This document shows, in pieces, positions 1 through 12,201 of a stretch of DNA of 64,000 bases (position 1 is the first letter of the stretch; each line of letters starts with the position of its first letter). The notes under the pieces are model-generated. The model saw only the letters and a list, made by a program, of their open reading frames with translations. It was not told the DNA's origin and searched no databases. The position numbers and the translations under genes were made by a program. This DNA is from Taudactylus pleione (taxonomy: Eukaryota > Chordata > Amphibia > Anura > Myobatrachidae). The stretch is from assembly GCA_031769625.1 (NCBI GenBank), contig JAUIMM010000016.1, positions 12,001,501 to 12,065,500 on the forward strand. Reading direction: 5' to 3'.

Positions 1-1020
1 TCTTAAATTCACATATGAGGCAAGCCATATGGAAATTTCATTTCTGGACCTAAAGATATACAGGGATGAGAACAATATCTTGGCCACAGAGCTTTACAGG
101 AATGATACAGCCACGAATAGCCTTCTGCATTATTCGAGTTCTCATTTCTCCCAAACTTTGGATAATATTCCTAAAGGTGAATTCTTGAGACTCAGGAGAA
201 ATTGCTCCAACGATACCATCTTCAAGATCCAAAGCTTGGAATTGATAGATCAATTGAAAGAACAAGGGTATAGCAGGAAAATCATAAAAAGAGCATCTAA
301 CTGTGTGTCACAAACAAAAAGAGAGTCACTGATCTTCGGGAATAAGGCTACTAAAAGATCCGATAACATCAGATTTGTGAGTCATTTTTGCCACAATTGG
401 AGGGACATAAAACAAAGGATTCAGAAACATTGGCATATTTTATTGTCAGACCCTGATCTTGCATTGAAATTGGATAAAAATGTTTCCATGAGTTGGAGGA
501 GATCCCCAAACTTAAGGGATAAATTGGTGAGAAGCCATTACGCCATTACACCAAACACCCTCCTAGAAAACCAATAGCTATTGGCACATATCCATGTGGC
601 TCCTGTAAAATTTGTAGCCACATCTGTAATAAAACTAAAATAGAGGACAAATATGGCAATACAGTACATTTAAAAAACTATATAAACTGCCGCACCAAAA
701 ACGTGGTCTATTGTATCGAATGTCCTTGTAAAATGAGATACGTGGGAATAACTATATGTGTGATGAAACAAAGAATCTTGGAACACATGGCCACAATCAG
801 AAATGCACAGCTACTGTAGATATGTCGAGGATGAAAGAACTGACTACTGTAGTCTGGCATTTCCATCACAAGCACAATAACTCTTACAAGGATATGAAAA
901 TCTACGGTTTGGAAACAGTGAATTAAGGAATTAGAGGAGGAAAAAAGAGAGTAGTTGGACCTTTAGGTTGAACACCACTGCACCCCATGTCATGAATGAA
1001 CATATCAACTTCAGTGTTTT
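1..1020 (+). pseudogene. Penelope-like element, C-terminal RT tail plus GIY-YIG endonuclease (broken)
   Basis: Residues from about position 29 read as the region after the reverse-transcriptase core of a Penelope-like retroelement: a 'FLDLKIYRDENN' strand, then 'LHYSSSHFSQT' and 'GEFLRLRRNCS', all typical of vertebrate PLEs. A frameshift near 555 moves the reading to another frame, where CGSCKIC is followed by 'VVYCIECPCKMRYVGIT' at about 695-755, the GIY-YIG nuclease signature of PLEs. Further stops and shifts follow at about 820-940. The end of the protein, which aligns by eye with a second PLE tail at 49.8 kb, is near 1000. It is incomplete at the left edge and non-functional. Family knowledge: PLE proteins combine RT and GIY-YIG for target-primed integration. 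Confidence 0.8.
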
Positions 1021-1794
1021 CTTATAGAAGACATATATACCAAACATACTTTCTATGTATCCTGAAATATGCCTGTAGGTAGTTTTAATAGATTAATATA
1101 GAGAGAGAGAGCTATACACACCCTAATTCTTATTCTCACGCTTTTCACATAGGGAATTTAATACATTTATATAATTTCTTACAATACACTGAGAATATAC
1201 AGTATGAACATTATATCACACACTTATATCTCCACAATTTATGTTTGCATAGTTTTTCACATTTTTACGTATCACACCTTTTTTCTAACAGTTTTCACAC
1301 TAGTACAGTTCTTTACCACACACTTATAGCTATCACACTGGTTAGCATCACCTCGTAGATGACACAAATCATCACTGGAATAATTCCTGGTATGCATATA
1401 CTTTAACGGTGGTGTGTTATCATATACACAGCAATTTACACTATTTATGACCAATAATAGATTTATTCATGAAAATATTTATAAATTCAGTATAATTAAA
1501 ATTATATAAAGGTTTTCTATAGGCTATTGTATTTGTTTAATTACTGACGCATGGAGATACATGTTTGTATACATACAGGATTCAGAGACGCACATGCGTA
1601 TAAATAAAGACAGTCACAAGTATGAGTGTATACCTAATTTTTAAACACCTATGTATTTTTTGCTAATACTACATGATACATGTTTCCTGTTTCAATAACG
1701 GTCAGTACCTGACTATTATTTTGGCATTGATACTTTTATTTGTTTTTACAAAATTAACTATGAAAGATATATATTTTATAAATGCAACAACATC
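1021..1794. other. AT-rich stretch, no gene seen
   Basis: It follows the PLE coding tail and may be its 3' untranslated DNA. It holds a short GA run near 1099 and many 'cacac/tatat' words, but no open frame or repeat boundary that I can support. Confidence 0.4.
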
Positions 1795-2430
1795 AGTTGC
1801 TGAGCTTACTTTAAATGTAGTACAACCAGGATTGAGCATTGGTTGATATATATGTCAATCAAGTCGATCTTGAATGATTGGCTGTTCTAGTGTCAATCGA
1901 TGACTGGCCTCAGGACCTATCAATTATATGGATGGGGACATGATTAGTTAGTGTATAAATAAATTAATACAAATGTGCTAAGCATGCTGGAATATCATTC
2001 ATGCTTCACTATTGTTTATTAATGGGTTATTAATTAACATTAACACTTGTATTTGCTTTGATGGAATAAATTATGAGAGAGATAAACATAATTATATCAC
2101 CTACTGAGCTAACTATAAATGAAGTTTAACCAGGATTGGTTGATATATGTGTCAATCAAAATAGATTCAGATTGATTAGTTGTTCCAGTGCTAATTGATG
2201 ATTGGCCTCAGGACCTATCAAATACATGGATGGGGACCTGATTGGCTAGCCTGTATACAAATACAGATGCACTGAGCTTGTTGAATTCTGGGCACTCCTC
2301 TTTGTGAACAAGCCTCCGGGTGAAACGCGCATCATCAAGAGCCCTGTCAGCTGACCGCAAACATGTGACTGCTATTGTGAGACGCTTAATGTGCCTTACT
2401 TTACTTTTTTCCATCTGTTATAAATACCTA
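1795..2430 (+). repeat. Approx. 300-bp tandem duplication, probable PLE terminal repeat
   Basis: Two diverged direct copies are visible: 'tgagcttacttt', 'ggttgatatat', 'ggcctcaggacctatca' and 'atggatggggac' recur about 300 bp apart (for example 1906 and 2204). Only the second copy continues into a hammerhead-like core at 2299-2327. PLEs often carry tandem partial terminal repeats with such a core, and the PLE coding tail lies just upstream in the same orientation, so this is read as its 3' terminus. Confidence 0.5.
2296..2330 (+). ncRNA. Degenerate hammerhead-like motif at PLE end
   Basis: The order 'ttTGTGAACA', a short helix 'agcct/gggt' and then 'GAAACGCG' resembles the CUGANGA, stem II, GAAAC core of PLE hammerhead ribozymes. 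The first core box is mutated, so activity is doubtful. Confidence 0.4.
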
Positions 2431-2938
2431 CATATTTAAATGACACTCAAATGAAAATGCTGATCTGATGATACAGTATGTCATTTTAAGTACCTTAATA
2501 ACATTAAATAGTGGGTTACTGATGATTTAATCATGTGATGCTATTAATAATTTGAAATAGTAATTGTTGCATTACAAAGGTCTGATTTTTTTCTGAATAT
2601 CAATTTATTGGATCCTTTGCAAAAGGCTGTCTGTGTGATTCAGATGTGAACACAGGAATATTTTCTTTTTGCGAGTGGAAGATAGACTCATTTCTGCAGT
2701 GCTATTTTATGTTTTACCTTTGATTAATGACCAATTTCTGCCTGTATCTGCTGGCATTTTCTTTTCTCCTTTCTGTGAGATACATATTGCCTATTAATAT
2801 TTTTGCCCTCCTCATCATGCTACAGGAATATAATTTTGTCTTCTTCAGACAGGATTAGATTTTTAGACAATTGTATATTTATTGTTATCACTGTACTTTT
2901 CAGTGCTTTTTTGCACTAATATTTGAATGAGTAATAAT
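2431..2938. other. No gene seen
   Basis: AT-rich unique-looking sequence between the PLE end and the first hAT element; no frame, repeat or signal I can support. Confidence 0.4.
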
Positions 2939-3716
2939 TAGGGATGTGCGCCGACCCCCATGTTTTGTTTTTGTTTTCGGTTTTGGATCTGTATCTCCTT
3001 CGTATTTTGGATCTGAATCTGGTTTTGCAAATCCACCCTTGCGTGTTTTGGTTTTGGTTTTGAATCTGGATCTTTTTTAAAAAAATGATAAAAACAGGTA
3101 AAACCACATAATTTGGGCCTATTTTTGTTCCTACAGTATTATTAACTATAATGACATTTATTCCCAGTCATTTGCAGTCAATTTTGACCACCTCACAGCT
3201 CACAATGTTGATTTTTTTTCATCTAGTTTAGGCCTAAGGCCAAGATGTTGCATCCAGCTAGCTGGATGTCTAAACTAAGCGAGAGCAGTGGGCGGCACTA
3301 ACATGTGGACATTTTTAAAACATGAAAGGGGCATACAGGAGATGCTGGGTGAGGCCATCATAATTTCTGGACATTCATAAACAATCAAATCAAAATGTCA
3401 GACGGCAATGCCCCAAACAGCATAAAATGCAGAGAAAGGAGGTGCAAGATGGAATAGTACTTGGGCCCTCCCACCCACCCTTACGTTGTATATGAAACAG
3501 GACATTCACAGTTTAACAAACCAATCATTTCAGTGACAGGGACTACCAATTGTGGCTGAAATGGTTGGTTTGTTTGGACCCCCACAAAACAAGCTGCCAA
3601 TGTGCATTGGACATGGAAATGATCCCATACACAAACTGTCTTTACATTACAACATCAGATGTTGTCATTATCCTCGTCATCCCCATCAGTGTGTACATCC
3701 TCTTCTTCACACAATA

Positions 3717-4766
3717 TTAATTCGTCCCTGCTGGAATCCACCATAGGCGCCTCTTTCTTTTTTCTATGTAATTGTTGGTAGAGGTCTTCCTCGTGGAATT
3801 GTAATTAATTTTAATGAACATCATCTTTTCCACACTTTGAGGAAGTAACCTCCTACGCCGATCACTGACAAGGTTCCTGGCTGCGCTGAAAACTCTTTCA
3901 GAGTACACATTAGAGGGTGGGCAACTTAAGTAAAGCAAAGCCAGTTTGTGTAAGGGACTCCAACTTTCCTCTTTTTTCTGCCAGTACTGAAAGGGACTAT
4001 CTGACATGCCTATTTGGATGTTATCCCTAAAATAGTCATCCACCATTCTGTGAATGGAGACCGTATCAGATATAGTCACGGTAGACATGTCACTATTAGT
4101 AGGAAGTTCTCTCAGGCCCGACCAGATGTCATTTTTTGGTAACTGATCTGCATGATCAGCAGGAATTCTGTAGGGAAAATTTAGTTTTTTCCTGGTAGCC
4201 GCAAAAACTGAAGGAGGAGATGATGTCTTGTCAAGTGTCGCTTCAGCTGACAATTTTTTTACCAAGCGCTCTTTGCATCTTTCCAGATTTATGTCCATTG
4301 GAAAAAAAGACACAAGGTATGACTTAAACTTAGGATCAAGTATGGTCCCCAAAATATATTGATCTGATTTCAAGAGATAGACGACCCTTGGATCCTTGCG
4401 AAGCGAATCATGGGCTTGATCCACCAGTCCGACATACTTAGCAGACTCACTCTGTTTCAGCTTCTCCTTCAGTTTCTCCAGCTGTTTTTTCAAAAGTCTG
4501 ATGAGGGGAATGTCCTGACTCAAGCTGGTAGTGTCTGAACTAACTTCACGTGTGGCAAGTTCATAGGGTTTGAGAACCTTGTACAACACAGAAATTATTC
4601 TCCACGGCACTTGAGTAAGGTGCATTCCTGCTCCACGGCCTATGCCATAAGCCATTGTGTAGCCATGGATGGCCTTTTGCTTCTCCTCCATCTGCTGAAG
4701 TATATAGAGGGTAGAATTCCACCTAGTCACTACCTCTTGTTTCAGCTGATGGCAGGGAAAATTCAA
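3717..4766 (-). pseudogene. hAT transposase core and hATC domain (copy A)
   Basis: A 349-residue open stretch. Near residue 13 it has 'VTRWNSTLYIL', the RW motif of hAT transposases. A 'TILDPKFKSYL' block near residue 141 is the usual conserved LDPR/K segment. From about residue 270 'WSPLHKLALLYLSCPPSN' followed by 'YSERVFSAARNLV' is the hATC dimerisation domain, ending in 'MMFIKINY'. The upstream part of the protein is in other frames, so the ORF start at 4766 is not a genuine start codon. The family is ZBED/SCAND-like hAT. It is the best-preserved transposase stretch in the window but cannot encode a full enzyme. Confidence 0.85.
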
Positions 4767-6750
4767 CAGTATCTGCTAGTCATGCAATCTTCAACAAGCA
4801 GTTGCCAAATGTCTAAAATTTCCCGAAATTTTCCGGTCCACTGAGAGCATATCCTGCATGCCCCTGTCATTTTAAAAAAAATGTTGCACCACCAAATTAA
4901 TTGTGTGAGCAAATCATGGGACATGTTGGAATTCACCCAGATCTAATGCTCTCACAATATATCTGTTATTGTCCGAAATCACCAATCCCGAGGAGAGTCC
5001 AAGTGGGGTAAGCCATTTTGCAATGATTTCCCTGAGTTTTTCTAAGAGGTTCTCAGTGGTATTCCTCATAGTGAAACCAGTTATACAAAGAGTAATCTGC
5101 CTTTGAATCAACAGCCATTTGGTAGATGCTGCTGCTGCTGTTGCTGTTTTAGGCAATACACCTACCCAGTGGGCTGTCATAGTCATGTAATCTTTAGTTT
5201 GCCCTGTCCCACTTGTCCACATATCAGTGGTTAAGTGGACAGTGGGTAAAACGGCATTTTGGAGGACATTAATAAGGTTTTTTTTAATGTCCTTGTACTG
5301 GGAATTGCTGTTCTAGCAAAGTGGAATCTAGAAGGCATCTAGTAGCGGGGACACAGGACCTCAATTAATGCTCTAAAATCCACTGCATTAATGGCGGATA
5401 CTGGACGTACATCTAATACCAGCATAGCTGTTATGGCATCAGTAATCTGCTTTGCAACTGGGTGACTGCTGTCATACTTGTTTGCCCTTGCAACTGATTG
5501 TTCGACAGTTAATTGTTTGGTTACAGTACTACAAATAGTCTTACTCCTGGTCCTCTTCTGGGATGAAGTTCCACTCACAGCAACAGCAGCAGCAACAGGC
5601 ATAGTCATCAAGGATCCTTCTGAGGAATCACGGATGGGAGAGGAGTCAATCATGCCTATAACATTGGATGCAGCAGGACTACTTCCAATGACAAATGAGG
5701 ATGTTGAAAATGCAGGTGTTGGTGGGGGAGATTGAAGGCGCTTGGCTCCCACAGAGAGGGAGCAGGTAGGTGACACTGGACTGATTGTTACGTTTTTAGT
5801 TTTGGAACTTGGTGGCATACACTTTGGAATTTGATGAATGCGATCCAAGTGACATAACAAGGAGGAGGTTCCTAGATGGTTAAGGTCACTACCTCTACTC
5901 ACTCTTGCTTGACATTGGTTACAGATGGCTTGACAACTGTTGCCTGGATTTGGGTGGAAACAATTTCACACGTGAGAAGTGGATTTTTTTGTCTTTTGCC
6001 ACGGCATGACAACATCAATGGGCTTTTTCATACCATGGGCAACAACTGTTGCCTGACTTACACAAACGCCATCCTTGGCATCAAAATCCTCATCATCAAC
6101 ATCCTCATCATCAACATCCTCATCATCCTTAGTGGCAACTACTGAAATCCTCCTCATCCTCTATGTGCAATTCCACAGAAGCATCCTCGATGACTATGTC
6201 AGCAATATGTTGACTGCCCTACCCCACATTTACAGAGGGCACACAAATGTTGGAAGTAGGATCCTCAAGTACACTATTTGAAAGGTCTGGTTCACACATG
6301 GCAACTGCGGACACACTTGACCTCTCCTCGAGGATTTGTGATTTTGATTTCTCGGAGCACACAGTTGGTTCTTCCGGAGCTGTCCTACTCATCTTCTTCT
6401 TAATAACTTTCATTTTTTATAGTACCACCACTGCTACAACAAGCAGAAGGGCTATCATCAGTAGAACCACCAGTCATAAATAAAGGCCAAGGCCTTATCC
6501 TTTCCTTGCCACTTCGTGTAGTGAATGGCATATTGCCAATTTTTTGTTTATCTAAAGTCAACTTGGCTTTAGATTTATTTTTCTTTAATAAAGTAAAAGA
6601 AGTTGCTTTTCAATGTCCATGGCCTGACTTAAGCCCTGGGTCATCGGCCTTCACAGAGGACAAGGACGTTGACGGCCTTGCATCATCATGATTGCTGGCG
6701 GCAGCTACAACATGTGGTTCTTGCTCTCCTGTCATGTGACTGCCCTCCAT
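4767..6750 (-). pseudogene. hAT transposase N-terminal half with BED finger (copy A)
   Basis: The start codon at 6750 reads MEGSHMTGEQEP and then 'VVAAASNHDDARPSTS', matching the N-termini of copies B and C. The BED zinc finger reads Lys-rich 'KKSTSHV', then a stop in place of the conserved Trp, 'NCFHPNP', 'CNQCQARVSRGSDLNHLGTS' and 'LLCHLDRIH': C-x2-C and H-x4-H ligands are present. An acidic (D/E)n run at about 6080-6135 and several frame changes separate these segments. 4914-5222 continues with 'MWTSGTGQTKDYMTMTAHWV', typical of the hAT catalytic first-Asp region. It is broken by multiple stops. Confidence 0.7.
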
Positions 6751-6810
6751 ATTCACTGCGGTCTTGCAACAGAGTCACCTAGCAAGCAGCAATAGTGTTG
6801 CCAAGTTGCG

Positions 6811-7270
6811 GCTAACGCACACGCACATACACAAAAAAATACACTTTTTATTATAAAGATTTTTATTTTTTTTGCCCACAACTTGGGACCCAGAGCACCC
6901 TTGACTAAGGCAGCAATGATTGATGACTCAGACAGCACTAGGTTGCTGTCTGAATAAGTGCAGCTAACGCACACGCACACACACACACAAAAAAATTCAC
7001 TTTTTATTATTTAGATTTTATTTTTTTGCCCAAAACTTGGGGCCCAGAGAACCCCTGACCAAGGCAGCAGTGATTGATGACACAGGCAGCACTAGGTTGC
7101 TGTCTGAATATGTGTGGCTAACGCACACGCACACATACACAAAAAAATACACTTTTTATTATATAAATTTTTATTTTTTTTGCCCACAACTTGGGGCCCA
7201 GAGCACCCCTAACTGAGGCAGCAGCGATTGACGACACAGGCAGCATGCTACCAGCCCAGATAGACACAGC
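6811..7270. repeat. Three tandem ~153-bp leader repeats in hAT copy A
   Basis: 'gctaacgcacacgcac' begins at 6811, 6963 and 7117, each followed by a CA run, an A run, 'cactttttattat', a T run and 'gcccacaacttggg(g/a)cccagag'. The units sit upstream of the transposase ATG, where hAT elements keep subterminal binding repeats, so a leader or promoter role is inferred. Confidence 0.8.
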
Positions 7271-7424
7271 ACAGCAGCCCAGATGGACACAGCAGACAGC
7301 ACTTGCCGAGATGGATACAGCAGACAGCACCAGCCCAGATGGACACAGCAGACAGCACCAGCCCAGATGAACACAGCAGACAGCACCAGCCAAGGTGGAC
7401 ACAGCAGACAGCACCAGCCCCATG
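7251..7424. repeat. 28-bp minisatellite, about 6 copies
   Basis: The unit 'ccagcccagatggacacagc' plus 'agacagca' repeats with few substitutions. It abuts the 153-bp repeats and forms the junction between hAT copies A and B. Open frames through it are by-products of the 28-bp period. Confidence 0.85.
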
Positions 7425-8027
7425 TTTTGCCCACCCACTCAACTTGGTGGTCAGAATTTGTTTTATAAATGAAAGGGACATACAGGGGATGCTTTCTGTG
7501 GCCATAACAATTTCTGGACATTTTTGGGATTCATCAACCACATGTAATAGATTTCAGCTGCTGTGGCAGTGCGACTTCCAACATGCCACATCTAGGAAAC
7601 AAGAGTGGCACTGCGGTGGTAGACAGGAGGCAGTTTAATAAACTATAAAACATGTTTGTCTACGCAAAAAGACAGTCAGCAATGCTCCAAACAGCGTATA
7701 ATGCAAAGAAAAGAGGTGCAAGATGGAATTATCCTTAGGCCCTTCCACCCACCCTTATGTTGTTTATATTAAACAGGATATGCACAGTTTAACAAACCAA
7801 TCACTTCAGTGACAAGGACTGCCAATTGTGGCTGAAGCAACTGGTTTGTTTTGGGCCCACAAAACAAGCTACCAATGGGCAGCTGACATTGCTGGCAATA
7901 ACCTCTACATGCACAAACTGGCTTTACAGAGGCAAGATGTTGTTGCCGTCATCATCTGATTCCTCACCCTCATCAGTGTGTACATAATCTTCACACAATA
8001 TTAATTTGTCCCCACTGGAATCCACCA

Positions 8028-8871
8028 TTACAGGTGCCTCTGTATTTTTGGACATAATTGGCAAAAATGGTCTTCCTCATGGAATTTGTAGTTATTTTTT
8101 ATGAACATCATCTTTTCCACATTTTGAGGAAGTAGCCTCATACGCCAATCGCTGACAAGGTTCCAGGCTGTGCTGAAAACTCTTTCTGAATACACACTGG
8201 AGGGTAGGCAGCTCAAGCAGAGCAAAGCCAGTTTGTGCAAGGGACTCCAAACTGCCTCTTTTCCTACCAGTAGTCAAATGGACTGTCTATGCCTGTTTGG
8301 ATGCTATCATTAAAATAGTCCTCAACCATTCTTTGACTAGTAACCATATCAGATGGAGTCATGTTAGAGGTCTCATTAAAAGTAGGCAATTCTTTTAGAC
8401 CCAAAGAAATGTCAAAACTTGATTGTGTTGACTCATCTTCACCACCAGTGGGTCTTTTGGGAAAGTTTAGTTTTTTCTTGGCAGCCACACTTGCTGGAGA
8501 AACTGAAGGAGGAGCTATCTCTGTATCACATGCCGCTTTAGCTGACAATTTGCTTACCAACAGCTCTTTGCATCTCTTCAGATGTGTGTCCATTGGGAAG
8601 AAAGACATGATGTATGACTTAAACATAGGTCAAGCACAATTGCCAAAATGTATTGATCTAATTGTAAGATCCTAACAACCCTTGGATCCTGGCAAAGTGA
8701 AGAAAGGACTTCATGTACAAGTCCAACATACTTGGCATAATCGCTTTGGTTCACTTCCTCTTTCAGTTTCTCAAGCTGCTTTTCCAACAGTCTAATTATG
8801 GGAATTATCTGACTCAAGCTGGCAGTGTCTGAACTCACTTCACAGGTGACTACATCGAAGGGTTTAAGCAT
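8028..8871 (-). pseudogene. hAT transposase core and hATC domain (copy B)
   Basis: Fragments in at least two frames. 8578-8871 gives 'LKPFDVVTCEVSSDTASLSQ' and a Leu/Lys-rich helix, parallel to copy A. 8264-8626 gives 'SYIMSFFPMDTHLKRCKELL' onwards to 'TSQRMVEDYFNDSIQTG'. 8028-8240 gives the hATC motif 'HKLALLCLSCLPSSVYSERV' with 'FSTAWNLVSDW'. Frameshifts near 8260 and 8620 break it. Confidence 0.75.
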
Positions 8872-9450
8872 CTTTCACAACATGTAAATTATTCTCCACT
8901 CAGCATGAGTAAGGTACATTCCCCCTCCTCTTCCTATGTCATAGTTTGTTGTGTAGCTTTGGATGGCTTTTTGCTGATCCTCTATCCGCTGAAGCATATA
9001 AAAAGGTGAAGTTCCACCATGTTACTACCTCTCACTTCAGCTGGTGGCACGGCAAATTCAACATTTGTTGCAGGTCCTGCAATCTTCTACATACACCTGC
9101 TAATACGCGAATATGTCCAGAATTTTTTTCTGACCACATTTTTCTTGCACGGCCCTGTCATTTTTTTTTTAAATTTCCAGCACCAAGTTGATTGTGTGAG
9201 CAAAACTTGAGATGTGTTGGAATTCACCCAGCTATAATGGTTGCATTGTCAGAAATCACAAATCCCTAGGAGAATCCAAACAGGTAAGCTATTTTGCAAT
9301 GACTTCCCTGAGTTTTTCTAAAAGGTTGTCAATGGTATACCTCTTATTGAAACAGGTGATACACGCCTCTGAATGAGCTGCTGTTTCTTAGATGCTGCTG
9401 CTGTTGGTGCTGCTAAAGGATATACACCCACCCAGTGGTCTGTCTTGAGT

Positions 9451-11182
9451 TTACCCTGTTCTGCTTGTCCACATATCTTTGGTTAAGTGAACAGTTGGTA
9501 CAAAAACATTTTGGAGGACACTAAGTTTTTTTTTAACGTCCCTGTATAGGCTGGGAATTGCTTTTCTAGTGAAGTGGAATGTAGATGGGATTTGGTAGCA
9601 AGGACACAGGACAACAATTAACTGTCTGAAACCCACTGCATTACTGGCAGATATTGGACACACATCGGATACCAGCATAGATGTTATGGCGTCAGTGATC
9701 CACTGTACAACTGGGTGACTGCTGTCATATTTGCTCCCCCTTTCAATTTATTGTTTAACAGTCAATTGTTTTTTTTAAACTACTACTTGTAGTCTTCCTG
9801 CGCCCCTTCTGAGATGAATATCCACTCCCAGTCTTTTTTTAAGACGAAAGATGGAGCAATTCAATAGTTGCTACATCAGGGCATGATAGGTGCCAGTGCC
9901 AGCATTACTGCTTGAACCCTCAGGAGGATGCAACTAATAATGTGTGAGAAACCCCCAGGTTAGGGTGGACTAACTGCAGTTAGCATGCCCTAACCAGAAC
10001 TTCAGACAGGTTTAGCCGTTTTACACAGCTAAATCCAATGCGAAGGGGGTGATAATTAATGAGTGCCCAAAACAATTGAATTGCAACATTGGGCACTCAT
10101 TAATTATCATGTCACAAAAAATATTTGAATCACCCCCAATGATTCTTCTGGGAAATCCTGGATAAGGGAGGACTCAGTTAGCCATATTAAATTGGATACA
10201 GGACTACTTCTGATCATGATTGAGGATATTTTTGATGAAGGTGTTGGTGGTGGAGATTGCAGTTGCTTGGATCTAGCAGAGAGAAGGGATCTAGCTGATG
10301 CTGGACTGCTTGTTGTTACTTTTTTAGCCAAAGATTCTGAATTTGGCAAATACATTTAATGGATACGCTGCAGATAATGTAACAAAGAAGAGGATTTTAG
10401 ATGGTTAAGGTCCCTACCTCTACTTACTTTGGCTTAACAAAGGCTACAGATGGCTTGACAATTGTTGCCCGAATTTAGGTTTAAATAATTCCACACATAA
10501 GAAGTGGAATTTTTTGTTTTATGCCCAGGCATGACAATGGGCTTTTTCTTATCAATGGCAACAACTGTTCCCACTAGTGCCTGATTTACACAAACAACAT
10601 CCTTATCAGTAATATCCTCATCAACAATATCCTCCTAACCCTGGAGCACTTCCACAGCAGCATCCTCAATTTTAATGTCAGCATGTTCACTTGTGCTGCT
10701 CATCCCCACCTTTGCAGAGGATGTACAAGTGGTGGAATGAAATTCCTCTCCAAGTATAGTATTGGAAAGGTCAGGCTCACACATGGCACCTGCAGACATA
10801 TTTAGACTCTCCTTAGGGATTTGTGACAATTCTAAGCACACAGTTTGCTCCTGTGCCTTAAGGATTTAAATTTTTTTGAACAATCTACAAGGAAAAGGGC
10901 CTAGATAATAATAAGAACCACCAGTCATAAATGAAGTCCAAGGCCTTAGCCTTTCCTTGCCACTTTTTTTGTAGTTAATGGCACATTGCCAATTTTATGT
11001 CTTTCTGCAGCTAACTTTCCCTTTGATGTTTTTTTCTGTACCACTGTAAAAGATTGGTTCTTTGATTTTAGATGCTCTGACTTTAGCCCTCTATGCCCTT
11101 GGACATCAGCTTTAGTATATGACTTTGATGGACTAGTATCGCCATGATGAGTGGCAGCAGCTCCAGCACTAGTACAGAGCAC
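9451..11182 (-). pseudogene. hAT transposase N-terminal half (copy B)
   Basis: 10946-11182 starts MLCTSAGAAATHHGDTSPSK and aligns with the N-termini of copies A and C; the tail 'IGNVPLTTKKVARKG' also matches A. 10107-10355 carries the Ser/Pro-rich linker 'SARSLLSARSKQLQSPPPTP'. 9451-9678 carries 'HLTKDMWTSRTG', the conserved hAT block around the first catalytic Asp. It is split by stops and by the insertion at 10045-10137. Confidence 0.7.
10045..10137. mobile_element. 93-bp palindromic MITE in hAT copy B
   Basis: Ends 'gggggtgat' and 'gaatcaccccc' match the termini of larger MITEs in this window (16966, 26333). Inside, 'gataattaatgagtgccca' and its reverse complement form a hairpin of about 20 bp around a short loop. 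It interrupts sequence collinear with copy A. The adjoining 9935-10044 is also absent from copy A and is unassigned. Confidence 0.65.
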
Positions 11183-12198
11183 AGCCCTCTGTTATAAGCA
11201 GCACTAACACCTTATAAAAGAGGGCTGTTATAAGAAGTGGATATGTTAAAGACATCCACTTACTGTATATATTCTTAGAATATCTTTGGTATTAAAGGTC
11301 TCTGCTTATTTGCTGAGTACTGTATCAGTCCTTTTATCTGGCAATATTTAAAGCCATTATAACAAGAACATATAGTTAATCACACTGTGTGCCAGGGATC
11401 GGGGAGTCTACAGCACTCAGCATTACTTTTTAATAATGGCATAGTATCTGATGTGTACTACTTGATACAATGTTACATCTCCGATGGGCAGCAGCAAATT
11501 AATACTGAGTCTCAAACAGCTTAATATATGTATAGCTGTGTCATTTTTGCAATTACATCATTATGCTGAAAGCAGAGATAAAAATAATAATATAAAAATA
11601 CATGATAAATAAATAAGACACTGAATTTTCTGGTCTTAATATTCTGGTGCTAAGTGATTAATAACAGAGATTAAATATAGGATTGGATATCGCCTGGCAC
11701 ATGCAGCTTAGCACAGGCACTTTAAAGAATCAACATCTATACTATATATAATGAGAAAATTATTAGGAAACTTAATATCTTCGTCTTAATATTTTTGTAA
11801 ATAATGTTTAACAACAGAGACTCAATATGGGGTTGGATATTGTATGGCACATGCTGTTTAACACAAGCACTTTAAATAATTAACATCTACAATATATGCA
11901 AATAATGATCACACACAGAAATTGATTTTATATTCTTTATTCACATTCTTTGAATTTTTCATCACACTACACTATTTTGCTTCATACATATCCCCATTAT
12001 AGGGCTCATGTTTACCTGAGTGAAGGAGCAACATATGCCTGTGATAATTTCAATTATTTTGGATACCTGACTTTTAAGCTAATTAATAAAGTATAGAAAT
12101 GTTAATGATTTCATTTTGTGGAAGGGAGAGTGCACCCATTATGTATAGCTGATTCCTTTTTGTTTTGTGAATAGAGTGAAGGAGTGTTGGCAGTGTTC
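11183..12198. other. No gene seen; includes a 150-bp tandem duplication
   Basis: AT-rich sequence right of hAT copy B. Apart from the duplication at 11635-11934 no supported feature is seen. Confidence 0.4.
11635..11934. repeat. Two tandem 150-bp units
   Basis: 'cttaatatt', 'aacagaga.t.aatat', 'ggttggatat', 'ggcacatgc' and 'gcactttaaa.aat.aacatct' recur with an exact 150-bp offset (11635 and 11785). The copies differ at many positions, so this is an old duplication. Confidence 0.7.
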
Positions 12199-12201
12199 TG
12201 A

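Larger units (their letters stand above)
2939..7430 (-). mobile_element. hAT transposon copy A (decayed, minus strand)
   Basis: The left terminus 'TAGGGATGTGCGCCGAC' recurs at 50731 and 58215 and fits hAT-type ends (tagRgatg). Reading leftwards, the element has a leader with subterminal repeats (6811-7424), an N-terminal region from an ATG at 6750, a BED zinc finger (about 5820-5985) and a transposase core with a hATC dimerisation domain (3717-4766). The right terminus was not found because copy B follows at about 7440 in the same orientation. Copies A and B share the same 3' untranslated words (for example 3420-3540 and 7675-7800), so they belong to one family. Confidence 0.75.
7440..11182 (-). 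mobile_element. hAT transposon copy B (decayed, minus strand)
   Basis: Collinear with copy A throughout: 3' region at 7470-7960, hATC at 8028-8240, core at 8264-8871, catalytic region at 9451-9678, and N-terminus at 10107-11182. Divergence from A is substantial (many substitutions and indels), so A and B are not a recent tandem duplication. It carries a small MITE insertion at 10045-10137. Neither terminus is clearly preserved. Confidence 0.7.

Noticed and set aside
3552..3746. Plus-strand open frame in hAT copy A
   Set aside because: Lies antisense in the 3' untranslated part of the element with no start or homology support.
7118..7638. Cys/Trp-rich open frames
   Set aside because: They translate the 28-bp minisatellite of a hAT leader.
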